A DNA stretch of 64,000 bases from Theocolax elegans (lineage: Eukaryota > Arthropoda > Insecta > Hymenoptera > Cerocephalidae), in contig CM047426.1 of NCBI GenBank assembly GCA_026168455.1, forward strand, positions 37,759,175 to 37,823,174, given 5' to 3'. Below, one piece after another: positions 33,076 through 45,600 of the stretch (the first letter of the stretch is position 1; each line of letters starts with the position of its first letter). Under the pieces are notes generated by a model that was not told the origin of the DNA, did no database searches, and worked only from the letters and a program-made list of their open reading frames with translations. Both the position numbers and the translations under genes were made by a program.

Positions 33076-33356
33076 ATGTTCCTTTGAGCGATTGATGTAT
33101 GTACGCGTACCTTTTCTCCGATTTTGTAATCTTCGTAAGGCGCATCGCTCTTAATTGTTGTTATAATAAAGAGAGAAATCTTTTATATGTTGGCCTGCTT
33201 ACCATTTTCTTTTGTCTGATGTTTTGCTTACAAATAAATTTATTTTATTTATTTATAAAATATTACTTATGTTTAATTATCTTTTTCATTTTGTCTTCTG
33301 GCCTAGAGAGAGAATAGAAATGCAGAGCTGGTACGTCTTCAGCTACCCAGCATCTG
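33076..33356 (+). other. Gypsy 3' untranslated region
   Basis: About 280 bp without coding, leading to the polypurine tract. No env is present. Confidence 0.7.
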
Positions 33357-33367
33357 GAAGGGGGGAG
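33357..33367 (+). promoter_or_regulatory. Gypsy polypurine tract
   Basis: GAAGGGGGGAG ends at the 3' LTR. With the preceding ATCTG it matches the tract of the second LTR element (minus strand at 63347-63361). Confidence 0.85.
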
Positions 33368-34146
33368 TGTAACGAATCAATGTAATATTTGATTATATTA
33401 CATTGCTCGTTACATTCTCTCTCTCTGTCTAGCCTGTGTATTAATATTTACAGATGTTACAGGTCGACGTTCGACGATTTTCGGCGATTTTCGCGGACCT
33501 TCGTAAAGGTAAAAGTAGGGAAAGAGAGAGAGAGTTTTCGGTTCGTAAGTGCGAGAGCACTTAGACTAATCTCAACCGCCGAGAGATTAAATTCAACCGT
33601 CGTGTGATTAATCTCAACCGTCGTGAGAAACCTTGTTATTTGTTCTCTCCATATTTTGATCGCCCCGTGCTTGTGATCCTGGTGCTGTGCTGGTGATCCA
33701 GTGGAGTTACATTAGTTTGTTTGGCGACGACGCAGCCCAGGAAGCTAAAGGGTAGCGACTACGCAGACTTCACCTGGTCGTTTAATCATCCATCGCGGCT
33801 CACGCACTGTAAGTGCCAGTCTTGTAGTCTCTCTCTCTCTTTCTCTCTTTATTTATTTCGCGTATACATCGACCTGCGTTTCGCGCGCTGCCACGCGCCT
33901 GTATTACTTTTTTCCCGAATACATTTATTTTTGTTATTAATTGAATATCGCATTATTGCTTATTTAGTTGTTTACCCTTTTCCTCGCGTTTCGCTAAGTG
34001 AAGATTACCGCCGCCTCCGCCTATACGGCTTACTATAGTCGTATTATTACTGAGCGGCCGATCGTGTAAATGAGACTATTATTTTAACGGTAGTTAATTG
34101 TTATTACCTTTTTGTATTTATATTTAAAAATAGCAAAACCGTTACA
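33368..34146 (+). repeat. Gypsy 3' LTR
   Basis: 779 bp, from TGTAACGAATC to CCGTTACA, followed by ATAT. Apart from one GA unit I see no difference from the reassembled 5' LTR. It contains CT/GA microsatellites near 33415 and 33520. Confidence 0.96.
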
Positions 34147-34159
34147 ATATATATATATA

Positions 34160-35503
34160 CTAGGAGGGCTTCGCCCCCCTGCGCGCTTCGCGCGCCAACC
34201 CCCTGTTTTTAATTCGAAAAAGGTTTTTCATAATTAATTTATTTAAAATAATGTTTTAAATTGTATTATTTTTTCACTACCATGGACACCTTAAAAATTA
34301 AACAGATTCACACAACACCTTGAAGGTATTGCTATAGTTATTATAATTTATAAATAAAAGTTTACCAAAATTTAGAGTAATGAAATCAGAATAAAAATAA
34401 TAAAAAAAATAGAGACATTTTAAATGTTAACTGTAAATTTTAAACTATATGAATTCTTATAAAGCTTAAATGTATATTTTAATAATTATAAATGTTAATG
34501 AAAAATTAACGTACCAAAAATAGTAAAGTACATATACTTACTAAATTGTAGTATTTTAGTTAACAACTTATTAAAATTTTGGATTATTTAAAACGGTTAT
34601 AAATAGAACTTCACTTCCTAAAATTAATTTATTTAATGACGAACGATCATCGCCAAAAGTTCTATGTCATTAATATTTTGTACTTTTAGAGTAATAAAAT
34701 TTTCTTCTTTATTAAATTAATTTTTGTATTATTTTTCAAGAATTATTTATAAAATTTTAGCGCTATATAAATAAAAACCTGTTTTTTCCATTTCTCCCGT
34801 GATTCGTAATTTGCACTCTCTTTCAAAATTTGCGTTTTAATCCATAATTATATCCAATTTATTTTTACTATGCAGAGCCCAAATATTTATTTTGATTATT
34901 ATAAACAAATTCATTTCTTAAATATCCTTCTATTTCTAATAAATACATACTTGTTTATTTAAAATATTGTGTTATATAAATATAAATTATCTACACACTT
35001 ATATATCCATACAATTTTGAAATATTAATTTAAAAAATATTTAAATTAAATGCTCCTAAATTAATAGTTTTTGAAAATCTATTCAAATGTAATTCGTATT
35101 TTATATTGCTACTGTTAAAATTTGAATTTTCTTTTGCCTATACTGTTTATAATAGAATTATCTTAAAAATGCAATAATTAATGTATTTAATTTTTAACCC
35201 ATTGTATATATCATATGGATATTTGGAAAAGTGTATGTTATACTTGATTAATATTTATTTAATCTTTAAACAATTTTGCATCTGTATTTAAAGCATTACA
35301 TTGCATTTTAGATCCGTTATTATTATTGGGTATACGTTTAAAAATTTTATGAGTTTTATCAAGAATGAGTAGACAAATACACATTCTTTCAAGTGATGTT
35401 CGCAACTTTATTTTGCGCACGGAAAAATACGTATATTATGTATTCTTGAAAAAACAATTTTAAAATATACACACACACACACACGCACGCTCGCGCACTT
35501 ACA

Positions 35504-35541
<38 letters not shown>
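34160..35541 (-). mobile_element. Family A copy A3, complete
   Basis: Starts CTAGGAGGGC-TTC-GCCCCCC, then the GCGCGC-TTC-GCGCGC hairpin, and ends with a CA/CG repeat and a long TA run of about 40 bases. It is closely similar to A2 throughout. It directly abuts copy A4. No genes. Confidence 0.8.
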
Positions 35542-35542
<1 letters not shown>

Positions 35543-36421
35543 TAAGGGGGCTTCGCCCCCCTGCGCGCATCGCGCGCCAACGCCCTATTTTTAATTCGAA
35601 AAAGGTTTTTCGTAATTAATTTATTTAAAATAATGTTTTAAATTGTATTATTTTTTCACTACCATGGACACCTCAAAAATTAAACAGATTCACACAACAC
35701 CTTGAAGGTATTGCTATAGTTATTATAATTTATAAATAAAAGTTTACCAAAATTGAGAATAAAGAAATCAGAATAAAAATAATAAAAAAAATAGAGACAT
35801 ATTAAATGTTAACTGTAAATTTTAAACTATATGAATTCTTATAAAGCTTAAATTTATATTTTAATAATTATAAATGTTAATGAAAAATTAACTTACCAAA
35901 AATAGTAAAGTACATATACTTACTAAATTGTAGTATTTTAGTTAACAACTTATTAAAATTTTGGATTATTTGAAACCGTTATAAATAGAACTTCACCTCC
36001 TAAAATTAATTTATTTAATGACGAACGATCATCGCCAAAAGTTCTATGTCATTAATATTTTGTATTTTTAGAGTAATAAAATTTTCTTCTTAATTAACTT
36101 AATTTTTGTATTAGTTTTAAAGAATTATTTATAAAATTTTAGCGCTATATAAATAAAAACCTGTTTCTTCCATTACTCTCGTGAATCGTAATTTGCACCC
36201 TCTTTCAAAATTTGCATTTTAATCCATAATTATATCCAATTTATTTTTACTATGCAGAGCCCAAACATTTATTTTGATTATTATAAACAAATTCATTTCT
36301 TAAATATCCTTCTGTTTCTATTAAATACATACTTGTTTATTTAATATATTGTGTTATATAAATATAAATTATCTACACATTTATATATCCATACAATTTT
36401 GAAATATTAATTTACAAAATA
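35542..36421 (-). mobile_element. Family A copy A4, first part
   Basis: Begins CTAAGGGGGC (the terminal CTAG has one substitution) and follows the family sequence to TTTACAAAATA, where HEL2 is inserted. It continues at 53917. Confidence 0.85.
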
Positions 36422-36656
36422 CTAGCCAAAAACGCTCGCTTCGCTCGCGATTAAAAAAAGGTTTCGGACACAATATTGAAAAAAATACAATATCGAAAGA
36501 AAATGTAATAGAAGAATCTCAAAATTATAAAGAAGAATTAAAAACAAAGATACTGTAAAAATAAGTATTGACAGAAAACAAAAACAAGAAATTGTCAACA
36601 AAAATTATATTGAAGACAAAAATATTAATATATTAAAACAAGGTATTAAAATAAAA

Positions 36657-39600
36657 AATATCCAGGAAATCCCGTAATTAGTGGAGTCTTTCTGAAATAT
36701 TTCAACAATTCCCAAAATTTTTAGGAAATCCCGTAACTTGTAGCGTCATCCCGAAATACCTCATAAATTCCCGAAATATCCTGGAAATTCCACAATTAGT
36801 GGAGACATTTCGAAATACCTCAGAAATTCCCGAAATAACCAGGAAATCCCTTAATTTGTAGAGTTATCCAAAAATACCACATAAATTCCCGAAATATCCA
36901 GGAAATACCATAATTAGTGGAGTCTTTCTGAAATATTTAAAAATCCCCGAATTATACAAGAAATTCCGTAATTAGAAGATTCATCCCGAATTTCCACAGA
37001 AATTCGCGTAATATCCAGGAAATCCCGTAATTGGTAGAATCATCCCGAAATACCTCGGAATTCCCAAAAGATCCAGGAAATCCCGTAATTGGTAGATTCA
37101 TCCCGAATTTCCTCAGATATTCCCGAAATATCCAGGAAATACCATAATTAGTGGAGTCTTTCTGAAATATTTCAGAAATTCCCGAAATATCCACGAAATC
37201 CCTTATTTAGTAGAGTTATCCAGAAATACCTGAGAAATTCCCGAAATATCCAGGAAATTCGGTTATTACTGGTGTTATCCCGAATTTCCTCAGAAATTCC
37301 CGAAAGGTCCAGGAAATCCCGTAATTGGTAGAGTCATCACGAATTTCCTCAGATATTCCCGAAATATCAAGGAAATCCCGTAATTAGTAGCGTCATTCCA
37401 CAATATCTCAGAAATTCCCGACATATCCTGGAAATCCCGTAATTAGTAGAGATATCCAGAAATACCTCAGAAATTCCCGAAATATCCAGGAAATCCCTTA
37501 ATTTCTAGAGTTATCCAAAAATACCACAGAATTCACGAAATATCCAGGAAATACCATAATTAGTGGAGTTTTTTTTTAAATACCTCAGCAATTACCGAAA
37601 GATCCAGGAAATCCCGTAATTGGTAGAATCATCACGAAATTCCTCAGATATTCCCGAAATATCCAGAAAATCCCGTAATTAGTGGAGTCTTTCTGAAATA
37701 TTTCAGAAATTCCCGAAATATCCAGGAAAACCCTTATTTAGAAGAGTTATCCAGAAATACCTCAGAAATTCCCGAAATATCACGGAAATTCCGTTATTAT
37801 TGGTGTTATCCCGAATTTCCTCAGAAATTCCCGAAAGATCCAGAAATACCACAATTAGTGGAGACATTACGAAATACCTCAGAAATTCCCGAAATATCCA
37901 GGAAATCCCGTAATTAGTTGCGTCATCCCGAAATAAATCAGAAATTCCCGAAATATCCAGGAAATACCACAATCAGTGGAGACATTTCGAAATACCTCAG
38001 AAATTCCCGAAATATCCTGGAAATCCCGTAATTAGTAGAGTTATCCAGAAATTCCTCAGAAATTCCCGAAATATCCAGGAAATCCCGTAATTAGTGGTGT
38101 CTTTCAAAAATATTTCAGAAATTCCCGAAATATCCAGGAAATCCCTTAATTTGTAGAGTTATCCAGAAATTCCTAAGAAATTCCCGAAATATCCAGGAAA
38201 TTCCGTAATTAGTAGATCCATCCCGAATTTCCACAGAAATTCGCGTAATATCCAGGAAATCCCGTAATTGGTAGAATCATCCCGAAGTACCTCGGAATTC
38301 CCAAAAGATCCCGGAAATCCCGTAATTGGTAGATTCATCCCGAATTTCCTCAGATATTCCCGAAATATCCAGGAAATACCATAATTAGTGGAGTCTTTCA
38401 GGAATATTTCAGATATTCCCGAAATATCCAGGAAATCTCTTATTTAGTAGAGTTATCCAGAAATACCTCAGAAATTCCCGAAATATCCAGGAAATTCCGT
38501 TATTGTTGGTGTTATCCCGAATTTCCCCAGAAATTCCCGAAAGATCCAGGAAATCCCGTAATTGGTAGAGGCATCACAAATTTACTCAGATATTCTCGAA
38601 ATATCAATGAAATCCCGTAATTAGTAGCGTCATTCCGCAATATCTCAGAAATTCCCGAAATATCCTGGAAATCCCGTAATTAGTAGAGATATCCAGAAAT
38701 ACCTCAGAAATTCCCGAAATATCCAGGAAATCCCTTAATTTGTAGAGTTATCCAAAAATACCACAGAATTCACGAAATATCCAGGAAATACCATAATTAG
38801 TGGAGTTTTTTTTTAAATACCTCAGCAATTACCGAAAGATCCAGGAAATCCGTAATTGGTAGATTCATCCCGAATTTCCTCAGAAATTCCCGAAAGGTCC
38901 AGGAAATCCCGTAATTGGTAGAGTCATCACGAATTTCCTCAGATATTCCCGAAATATCAAGGAAATCCCGTAATTAGTAGCGTCATTCCACAATATCTCA
39001 GAAATTCCCGACATATCCTGGAAATCCCGTAATTAGTAGAGATATCCAGAAATACCTCAGAAATTCCCGAAATATCCAGGAAATCCCTTAATTTCTAGAG
39101 TTATCCAAAAATACCACAGAATTCACGAAATATCCAGGAAATACCATAATTAGTGGAGTTTTTTTTTAAATACCTCAGCAATTACCGAAAGATCCAGGAA
39201 ATCCCGTAATTGGTAGAATCATCACGAAATTCCTCAGATATTCCCGAAATATCCAGAAAATCCCGTAATTAGTGGAGTCTTTCTGAAATATTTCAGAAAT
39301 TCCCGAAATATCCAGGAAAACCCTTATTTAGAAGAGTTATCCAGAAATACCTCAGAAATTCCCGAAATATCACGGAAATTCCGTTATTATTGGTGTTATC
39401 CCGAATTTCCTCAGAAATTCCCGAAAGATCCAGAAAATACCACAATTAGTGGAGACATTTCGAAATACCTCAGAAATTCCCGAAATATCCAGGAAATCCC
39501 GTAATTAGTTGCGTCATCCCGAAATAAATCAGAAATTCCCGAAATATCCAGGAAATACCACAATAGTGGAGACATTTCGAAATACCTCAGAAATTCCCGA

Positions 39601-42600
39601 AATATCCTGGAAATCCCGTAATTAGTAGAGTTATCCAGAAATTCCTCAGAAATTCCCGAAATATCCAGGAAATCCCGTAATTAGTGGTGTCTTTCAAAAA
39701 TATTTCAGAAATTCCCGAAATATCCAGGAAATCCCTTAATTTGTAGAGTTATCCAGAAATTCCTAAGAAATTCCCGAAATATCCAGGAAATTCCGTAATT
39801 AGTAGATCCATCCCGAATTTCCACAGAAATTCGCGTAATATCCAGGAAATCCCGTAATTGGTAGAATCATCCCGAAGTACCTCGGAATTCCCAAAAGATC
39901 CAGGAAATCCCGTAATGGTAGATTCATCCCGAATTTCCTCAGAAATTCCGAAATATCCAGGAAATACCATAATTAGTGGAGTCTTTCAGGAATATTTCAG
40001 ATATTCCCGAAATATCCAGGAAATCTCTTATTTAGTAGAGTTATCCAGAAATACCTCAGAAATTCCCGAAATATCCAGGAAATTCCGTTATTGTTGGTGT
40101 TATCCCGAATTTCCCCAGAAATTCCCGAAAGATCCAGGAAATCCCGTAATTGGTAGAGGCATCACAAATTTACTCAGATATTCTCGAAATATCAATGAAA
40201 TCCGTAATTAGTAGCGTCATTCCGCAATATCTCAGAAATTCCCGAAATATCCTGGAAATCCCGTAATTAGTAGAGATATCCAGAAATACCGCAGAAATTC
40301 CCGAAATATCCAGGAAATCCCTAATTTGTAGAGTTATCCAAAAATACCACAGAATTCACGAAATATCCAGGAAATACCATAATTAGTGGAGTTTTTTTTT
40401 AAATACCTCAGCAATTACCGAAAGATCCAGGAAATTCCGTTATTATTGGTGTTATCCCGAATTTCCTCAGATATTCCCGAAATATCCAGGAAATACCATA
40501 ATTAGTGGAGTCTTTCTGAAATATTTCAGAAATTCCCGAAATATCCAGGAAAACCCTTATTTAGAAGAGTTATCCAGAAATACCTCAGAAATTCCCGAAA
40601 TATCACGGAAATTCCGTTATTATTGGTGTTATCCCGAATTTCCTCAGAAATTCCCGAAAGATCCAGAAAATACCACAATTAGTGGAGACATTACGAACCA
40701 TTACTCAGAAATTCCCGAAAATAATCCAGGAAATCCCGTAAGTATTGCGTCATCCCGAATAAATCAGAAATTCCCGAAATATCCATGAAATACCACAATT
40801 AGTGGAGACATTCGAGATACCTCAGAAATTCCCGAAATATCCAGGAAACCGTCCCGTAATTAGTTCGTCATCCCGAAAATTAAATCAGAAATTCCCGGAA
40901 ATATCCAGGAAATACAACAATTAGGGGAGACATGTCGAAATACCTCAGAAAGTGTCCCCGAAATATCCTGGAAATCCCCGTAATTAGTAGAGTATCCAGA
41001 AAAATTCCTCAGAAAACTCCGAATATCCAGGAAATCCCGTAATTTAGGGCAGTCTTTCAAAATATTTCAGAAATTCCCCGAAATATCCAGGAAATCCCTT
41101 AATTTGTAGAGTATCCAGAATTCCTAAGAAATTCCCGAAATATCCTGGAAATCCCGTAATTAGTAGAGTTATCCAGAAATACCTCAGAAATCCCGAAATA
41201 TCCAGGAAATCCCGTAATTAGTGGTGTCTTTCAAAAATATTTCAGAAATTCCGAAATATCCAGGAAATCCCTTAATTTGTAGAGTTATCCAGAAATTCCT
41301 CAGAAATTCCGAAATATCCAGGAAATCCGTAATTGGTAGATTCATCCCGAATTTCCTCAGAAATTCCCGAAATATCCAGAAAATCCCGTAATTAGTAGAG
41401 ATATCCAGAAATACCTCAGAAATTCCCGAAAGATCCAGGAAATCCCGTAATGGTAGATTCATCCCGAATTTCCTCAGATATTCCCGAAATATCCAGGAAA
41501 TACCATAATTAGTGGAGTCTTTCAGGAATATTTCAGATATTCCCGAAATATCCAGGAAATCTTATTTAGTAGAGTTATCCAGAAATACCTCAGAAATTCC
41601 CGAAATATCCAGGAAATTCCGTTATTGTTGGTGTTATCCCGAATTTCCCCAGAAATTCCCGAAAGATCCAGGAAATCCCGTAATTGGTAGAGGCATCACA
41701 AATTTACTCAGATATTCTCGAAATATCAATGAAATCCCGTAATTAGTAGCGTCATTCCACAATATCTCAGAAATTCCCGAAATATCCTGGAAATCCCGTA
41801 ATAGTAGAGATATCCAGAAATACCTCAGAAATTCCCGAATATCCAGGAAATCCCTTAATTTGTAGAGTTATCCAAAAATACCACAGAATTCACGAAATAT
41901 CCAGGAAATACCATAATTAGTGGAGTTTTTTTTTAAATACCTCAGCAATTACCGAAAGATCCAGGAAATCCGTAATTGGTAGATTCATCCCGAATTTCCT
42001 CAGATATATAAATTCGCGTAATATCCAGGAAATCCGTAATTGGTAGAATCATCCCGAAGTACCTCGGAATTCCCAAAAGATCCAGGAAATCCCGTAATTG
42101 GTAGAGTCATCACGAATTCCTCAGATATTCCCGAAATATCCAGGAAATACCATAATTAGTGGAGTCTTTCAGGAATATTTCAGATATTCCCGAAATATCC
42201 AGGAAATCTCTTATTTAGTAGAGTTATCCAGAAATACCTCAGAAATTCCCGAAATATCCAGGAAATTCCGTTATTGTTGGTGTTATCCCGAATTTCCCCA
42301 GAAATTCCCGAAAGATCCAGGAAATCCCGTAATTGGTAGAGGCATCACAAATTTACTCAGATATTCTCGAAATATCAATGAAATCCCGTAATTAGTAGCG
42401 TCATTCCGCAATATCTCAGAAATTCCCGAAATATCCTGGAAATCCCGTAATTAGTAGAGATATCCAGAAATACCGCAGAAATTCCCGAAATATCCAGGAA
42501 ATCCCTTAATTTGTAGAGTTATCCAAAAATACCACAGAATTCACGAAATATCCAGGAAATACCATAATTATTGGAGTTTTTTTTTAAATACCTCAGCAAT

Positions 42601-45600
42601 TACCGAAAGATCCAGGAAATTCCGTAATTAGTATAGTCATCCCGAATTTCCTCAGAAATTCCCGAAATATCCAGGAAATCCCTTAATTTGTAGAGTTATC
42701 CAGAAATACCACATAAATTCTCGAAATATCCAGGAAATACCATAATTAGTGGAGTTTTTTTTTAAATAGCTCAGCAATTACCGAAAGATCCAGGAAATTC
42801 CGTAATTAGTATACTCATCCCGAATTTCCACAGATATTCCCGAAATATCCAGGAAATACCATAATTAGTGGAGTCTTTAAGAAATATTTCAGATATTCCC
42901 GAAATATCCAGGAAATCTCTTATTTAGTAGAGTTGTCCAGAAATACCTCAGAAATTCCCGAAATATCCAGGAAATTCCGTTATTATTGGTGTTATCCCGA
43001 ATTTCCTCAGAAATACCCGAAAGGTCCAGGAAATCCCGTAATTGGTAGAGTCATCACGAATTTCCTCAGATATTGTTGGTGTTATCCCGAATTTCCTCAG
43101 AAATTCCCGAAAGATCCAGAAAATACCACAATTAGTGGAGACATTACGAAATACCTCAGAAATTCCCGAAATATCCAGGAAATCCCGTAATTAGTTGCGT
43201 CATCCCGAAAAAATCAGAAATTCCCGAAATATCCAGGAAATACCACAATTAGTGGAGACATTTCGAAATACCTCAGAAATTCCCGAAATATCCAGGAAAT
43301 CCCGTAATTAGTTGCGTCATCCCGAAATAAATCAGAAATTCCCGAAATATCCAGGAAATACCACAATTAGTGGAGACATTTCGAAATACCTCAGAAATTC
43401 CCGAAATATCCTGGAAATCCCGTAATTAGTAGAGTTATCCAGAAATTCCTCAGAAATTCCCGAAATATCCAGGAAATCCCGTAATTAGTGGAGTCTTTCA
43501 AAAATATTTCAGAAATTCCCGAAATATCCAGGAAATCTCTTATTTAGTAGAGTTATCCAGAAATACCTCAGAAATTCCCGAAATATCCAGGAAATTCCGT
43601 TATTATTGGTGTTATCCAGAAATTCCTAAGAAATTCCCGAAATATCCTGGAAATCCCGTAATTAGTAGAGTTATCCAGAAATACCTCAGAAATTCCCGAA
43701 ATATCCAGGAAATCCCGTAATTAGTGGAGTCTTTCAAAAATATTTCAGAAATTCCGAAATATCCAGGAAATCCCTTAATTTGTAGAGTTATCCAGAAATT
43801 CCTCAGAAATTCCGAAATATCCAGGAAATTCCGTAATTAGTAGATCCATCCCGAATTTCCACAGAAATTCGCGTAATATCCAGGAAATCCCGTAATTGGT
43901 AGAATCATCCCGAAGTACCTCGGAATTCCCAAAAGATCCCGGAAATCCCGTAATTGGTAGATTCATCCCGAATTTCCTCAGATATTCCCGAAATATCCAG
44001 GAAATACCATAATTAGTGGAGTCTTTCAGGAATATTTCAGATATTCCCGAAATATCCAGGAAATCTCTTATTTAGTAGAGTTATCCAGAAATACCTCAGA
44101 AATTCCCGAAATATCCAGGAAATTCCGTTATTGTTGGTGTTATCCCGAATTTCCCCAGAAATTCCCGAAAGATCCAGGAAATCCCGTAATTGGTAGAGGC
44201 ATCACAAATTTACTCAGATATTCTCGAAATATCAATGAAATCCCGTAATTAGTAGCGTCATTCCGCAATATCTCAGAAATTCCCGAAATATCCTGGAAAT
44301 CCCGTAATTAGTAGAGATATCCAGAATACCGCAGAAATTCCCGAAATATCCAGGAAATCCCTTAATTTGTAGAGTTATCCAAAAATACCACAGAATTCAC
44401 GAAATATCCAGGAAATACCATAATTATTGGAGTTTTTTTTTAAATACCTCAGCAATTACCGAAAGATCCAGGAAATTCCGTAATTAGTATAGTCATCCCG
44501 AATTTCCTCAGATATATAAATTCGCGTAATATCCAGGAAATCCCGTAATTGGTAGAATCATCCCGAAGTACCTCGGAATTCCCAAAAGATCCCGGAAATC
44601 CCGTAATTGGTAGATTCATCCCGAATTTCCTCAGATATTCCCGAAATATCCAGGAAATACCATAATTAGTGGAGTCTTTCAGGAATATTTCAGATATTCC
44701 CGAAATATCCAGGAAATCTCTTATTTAGTAGAGTTATCCAGAAATACCTCAGAAATTCCCGAAATATCCAGGAAATTCCGTTATTGTTGGTGTTATCCCG
44801 AATTTCCCCAGAAATTCCCGAAAGATCCAGGAAATCCCGTAATTGGTAGAGGCATCACAAATTTACTCAGATATTCTCGAAATATCAATGAAATCCCGTA
44901 ATTAGTAGCGTCATTCCGCAATATCTCAGAAATTCCCGAAATATCCAGGAAATACCACAATTAGTGGAGACATTTCGAAATACCTCAGAATTCCCGAAAT
45001 ATCCAGGAAATCCCTTAATTTGTAGAGTTATCCAAAAATACCACAGAATTCACGAAATATCCAGGAAATACCATAATTATTGGAGTTTTTTTTTAAATAC
45101 CTCAGCAATTACCGAAAGATCCAGGAAATTCCGTAATTAGTATAGTCATCCCGAATTTCCTCAGAAATTCCCGAATATCCAGGAAATCCCTTAATTTGTA
45201 GAGTTATCCAGAAATACCACATAAATTCTCGAAATATCCAGGAAATACCATAATTAGTGGAGTTTTTTTTTAAATAGCTCAGCAATTACCGAAAGATCCA
45301 GGAAATTCCGTAATTAGTATACTCATCCCGAATTTCCACAGATATTCCCGAAATATCCAGGAAATACATAATTAGTGGAGTCTTTAAGAAATATTTCAGA
45401 TATTCCCGAAATATCCAGGAAATCTCTTATTTAGTAGAGTTGTCCAGAAATACCTCAGAAATTCCCGAAATATCCAGGAAATTCCGTTATTATTGGTGTT
45501 ATCCCGAATTTCCTCAGAAATACCCGAAAGGTCCAGGAAATCCCGTAATTGGTAGAGTCATCACGAATTTCCTCAGATATTGTTGGTGTTATCCCGAATT

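Larger units (their letters stand above)
14826..34146 (+). mobile_element. Ty3/Gypsy LTR retrotransposon, split by HEL1
   Basis: The element has a 5' LTR in two pieces (14826-14843 and 25621-26383), a Lys-type primer site, gag, pol with protease, reverse transcriptase, RNase H and integrase, a polypurine tract and a 3' LTR (33368-34146). Its own length without HEL1 is about 8.5 kb. It lies in the TA run between FB-A and copy A3, with ATAT on both sides. There is no env-like ORF between integrase and the 3' LTR. pol carries a stop, a homopolymer frameshift and two deletions, yet the LTRs look identical apart from a two-base GA difference. Confidence 0.95.

Noticed and set aside
33076..33367. 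An env gene that would make the Gypsy an errantivirus
   Set aside because: Only about 290 bp separate the pol stop from the 3' LTR and they code for nothing recognisable.
25958..34038. Identical 105-codon frames at 25958-26275 and 33721-34038
   Set aside because: They lie in the two Gypsy LTRs, so the identity reflects LTR duplication, not a gene pair.
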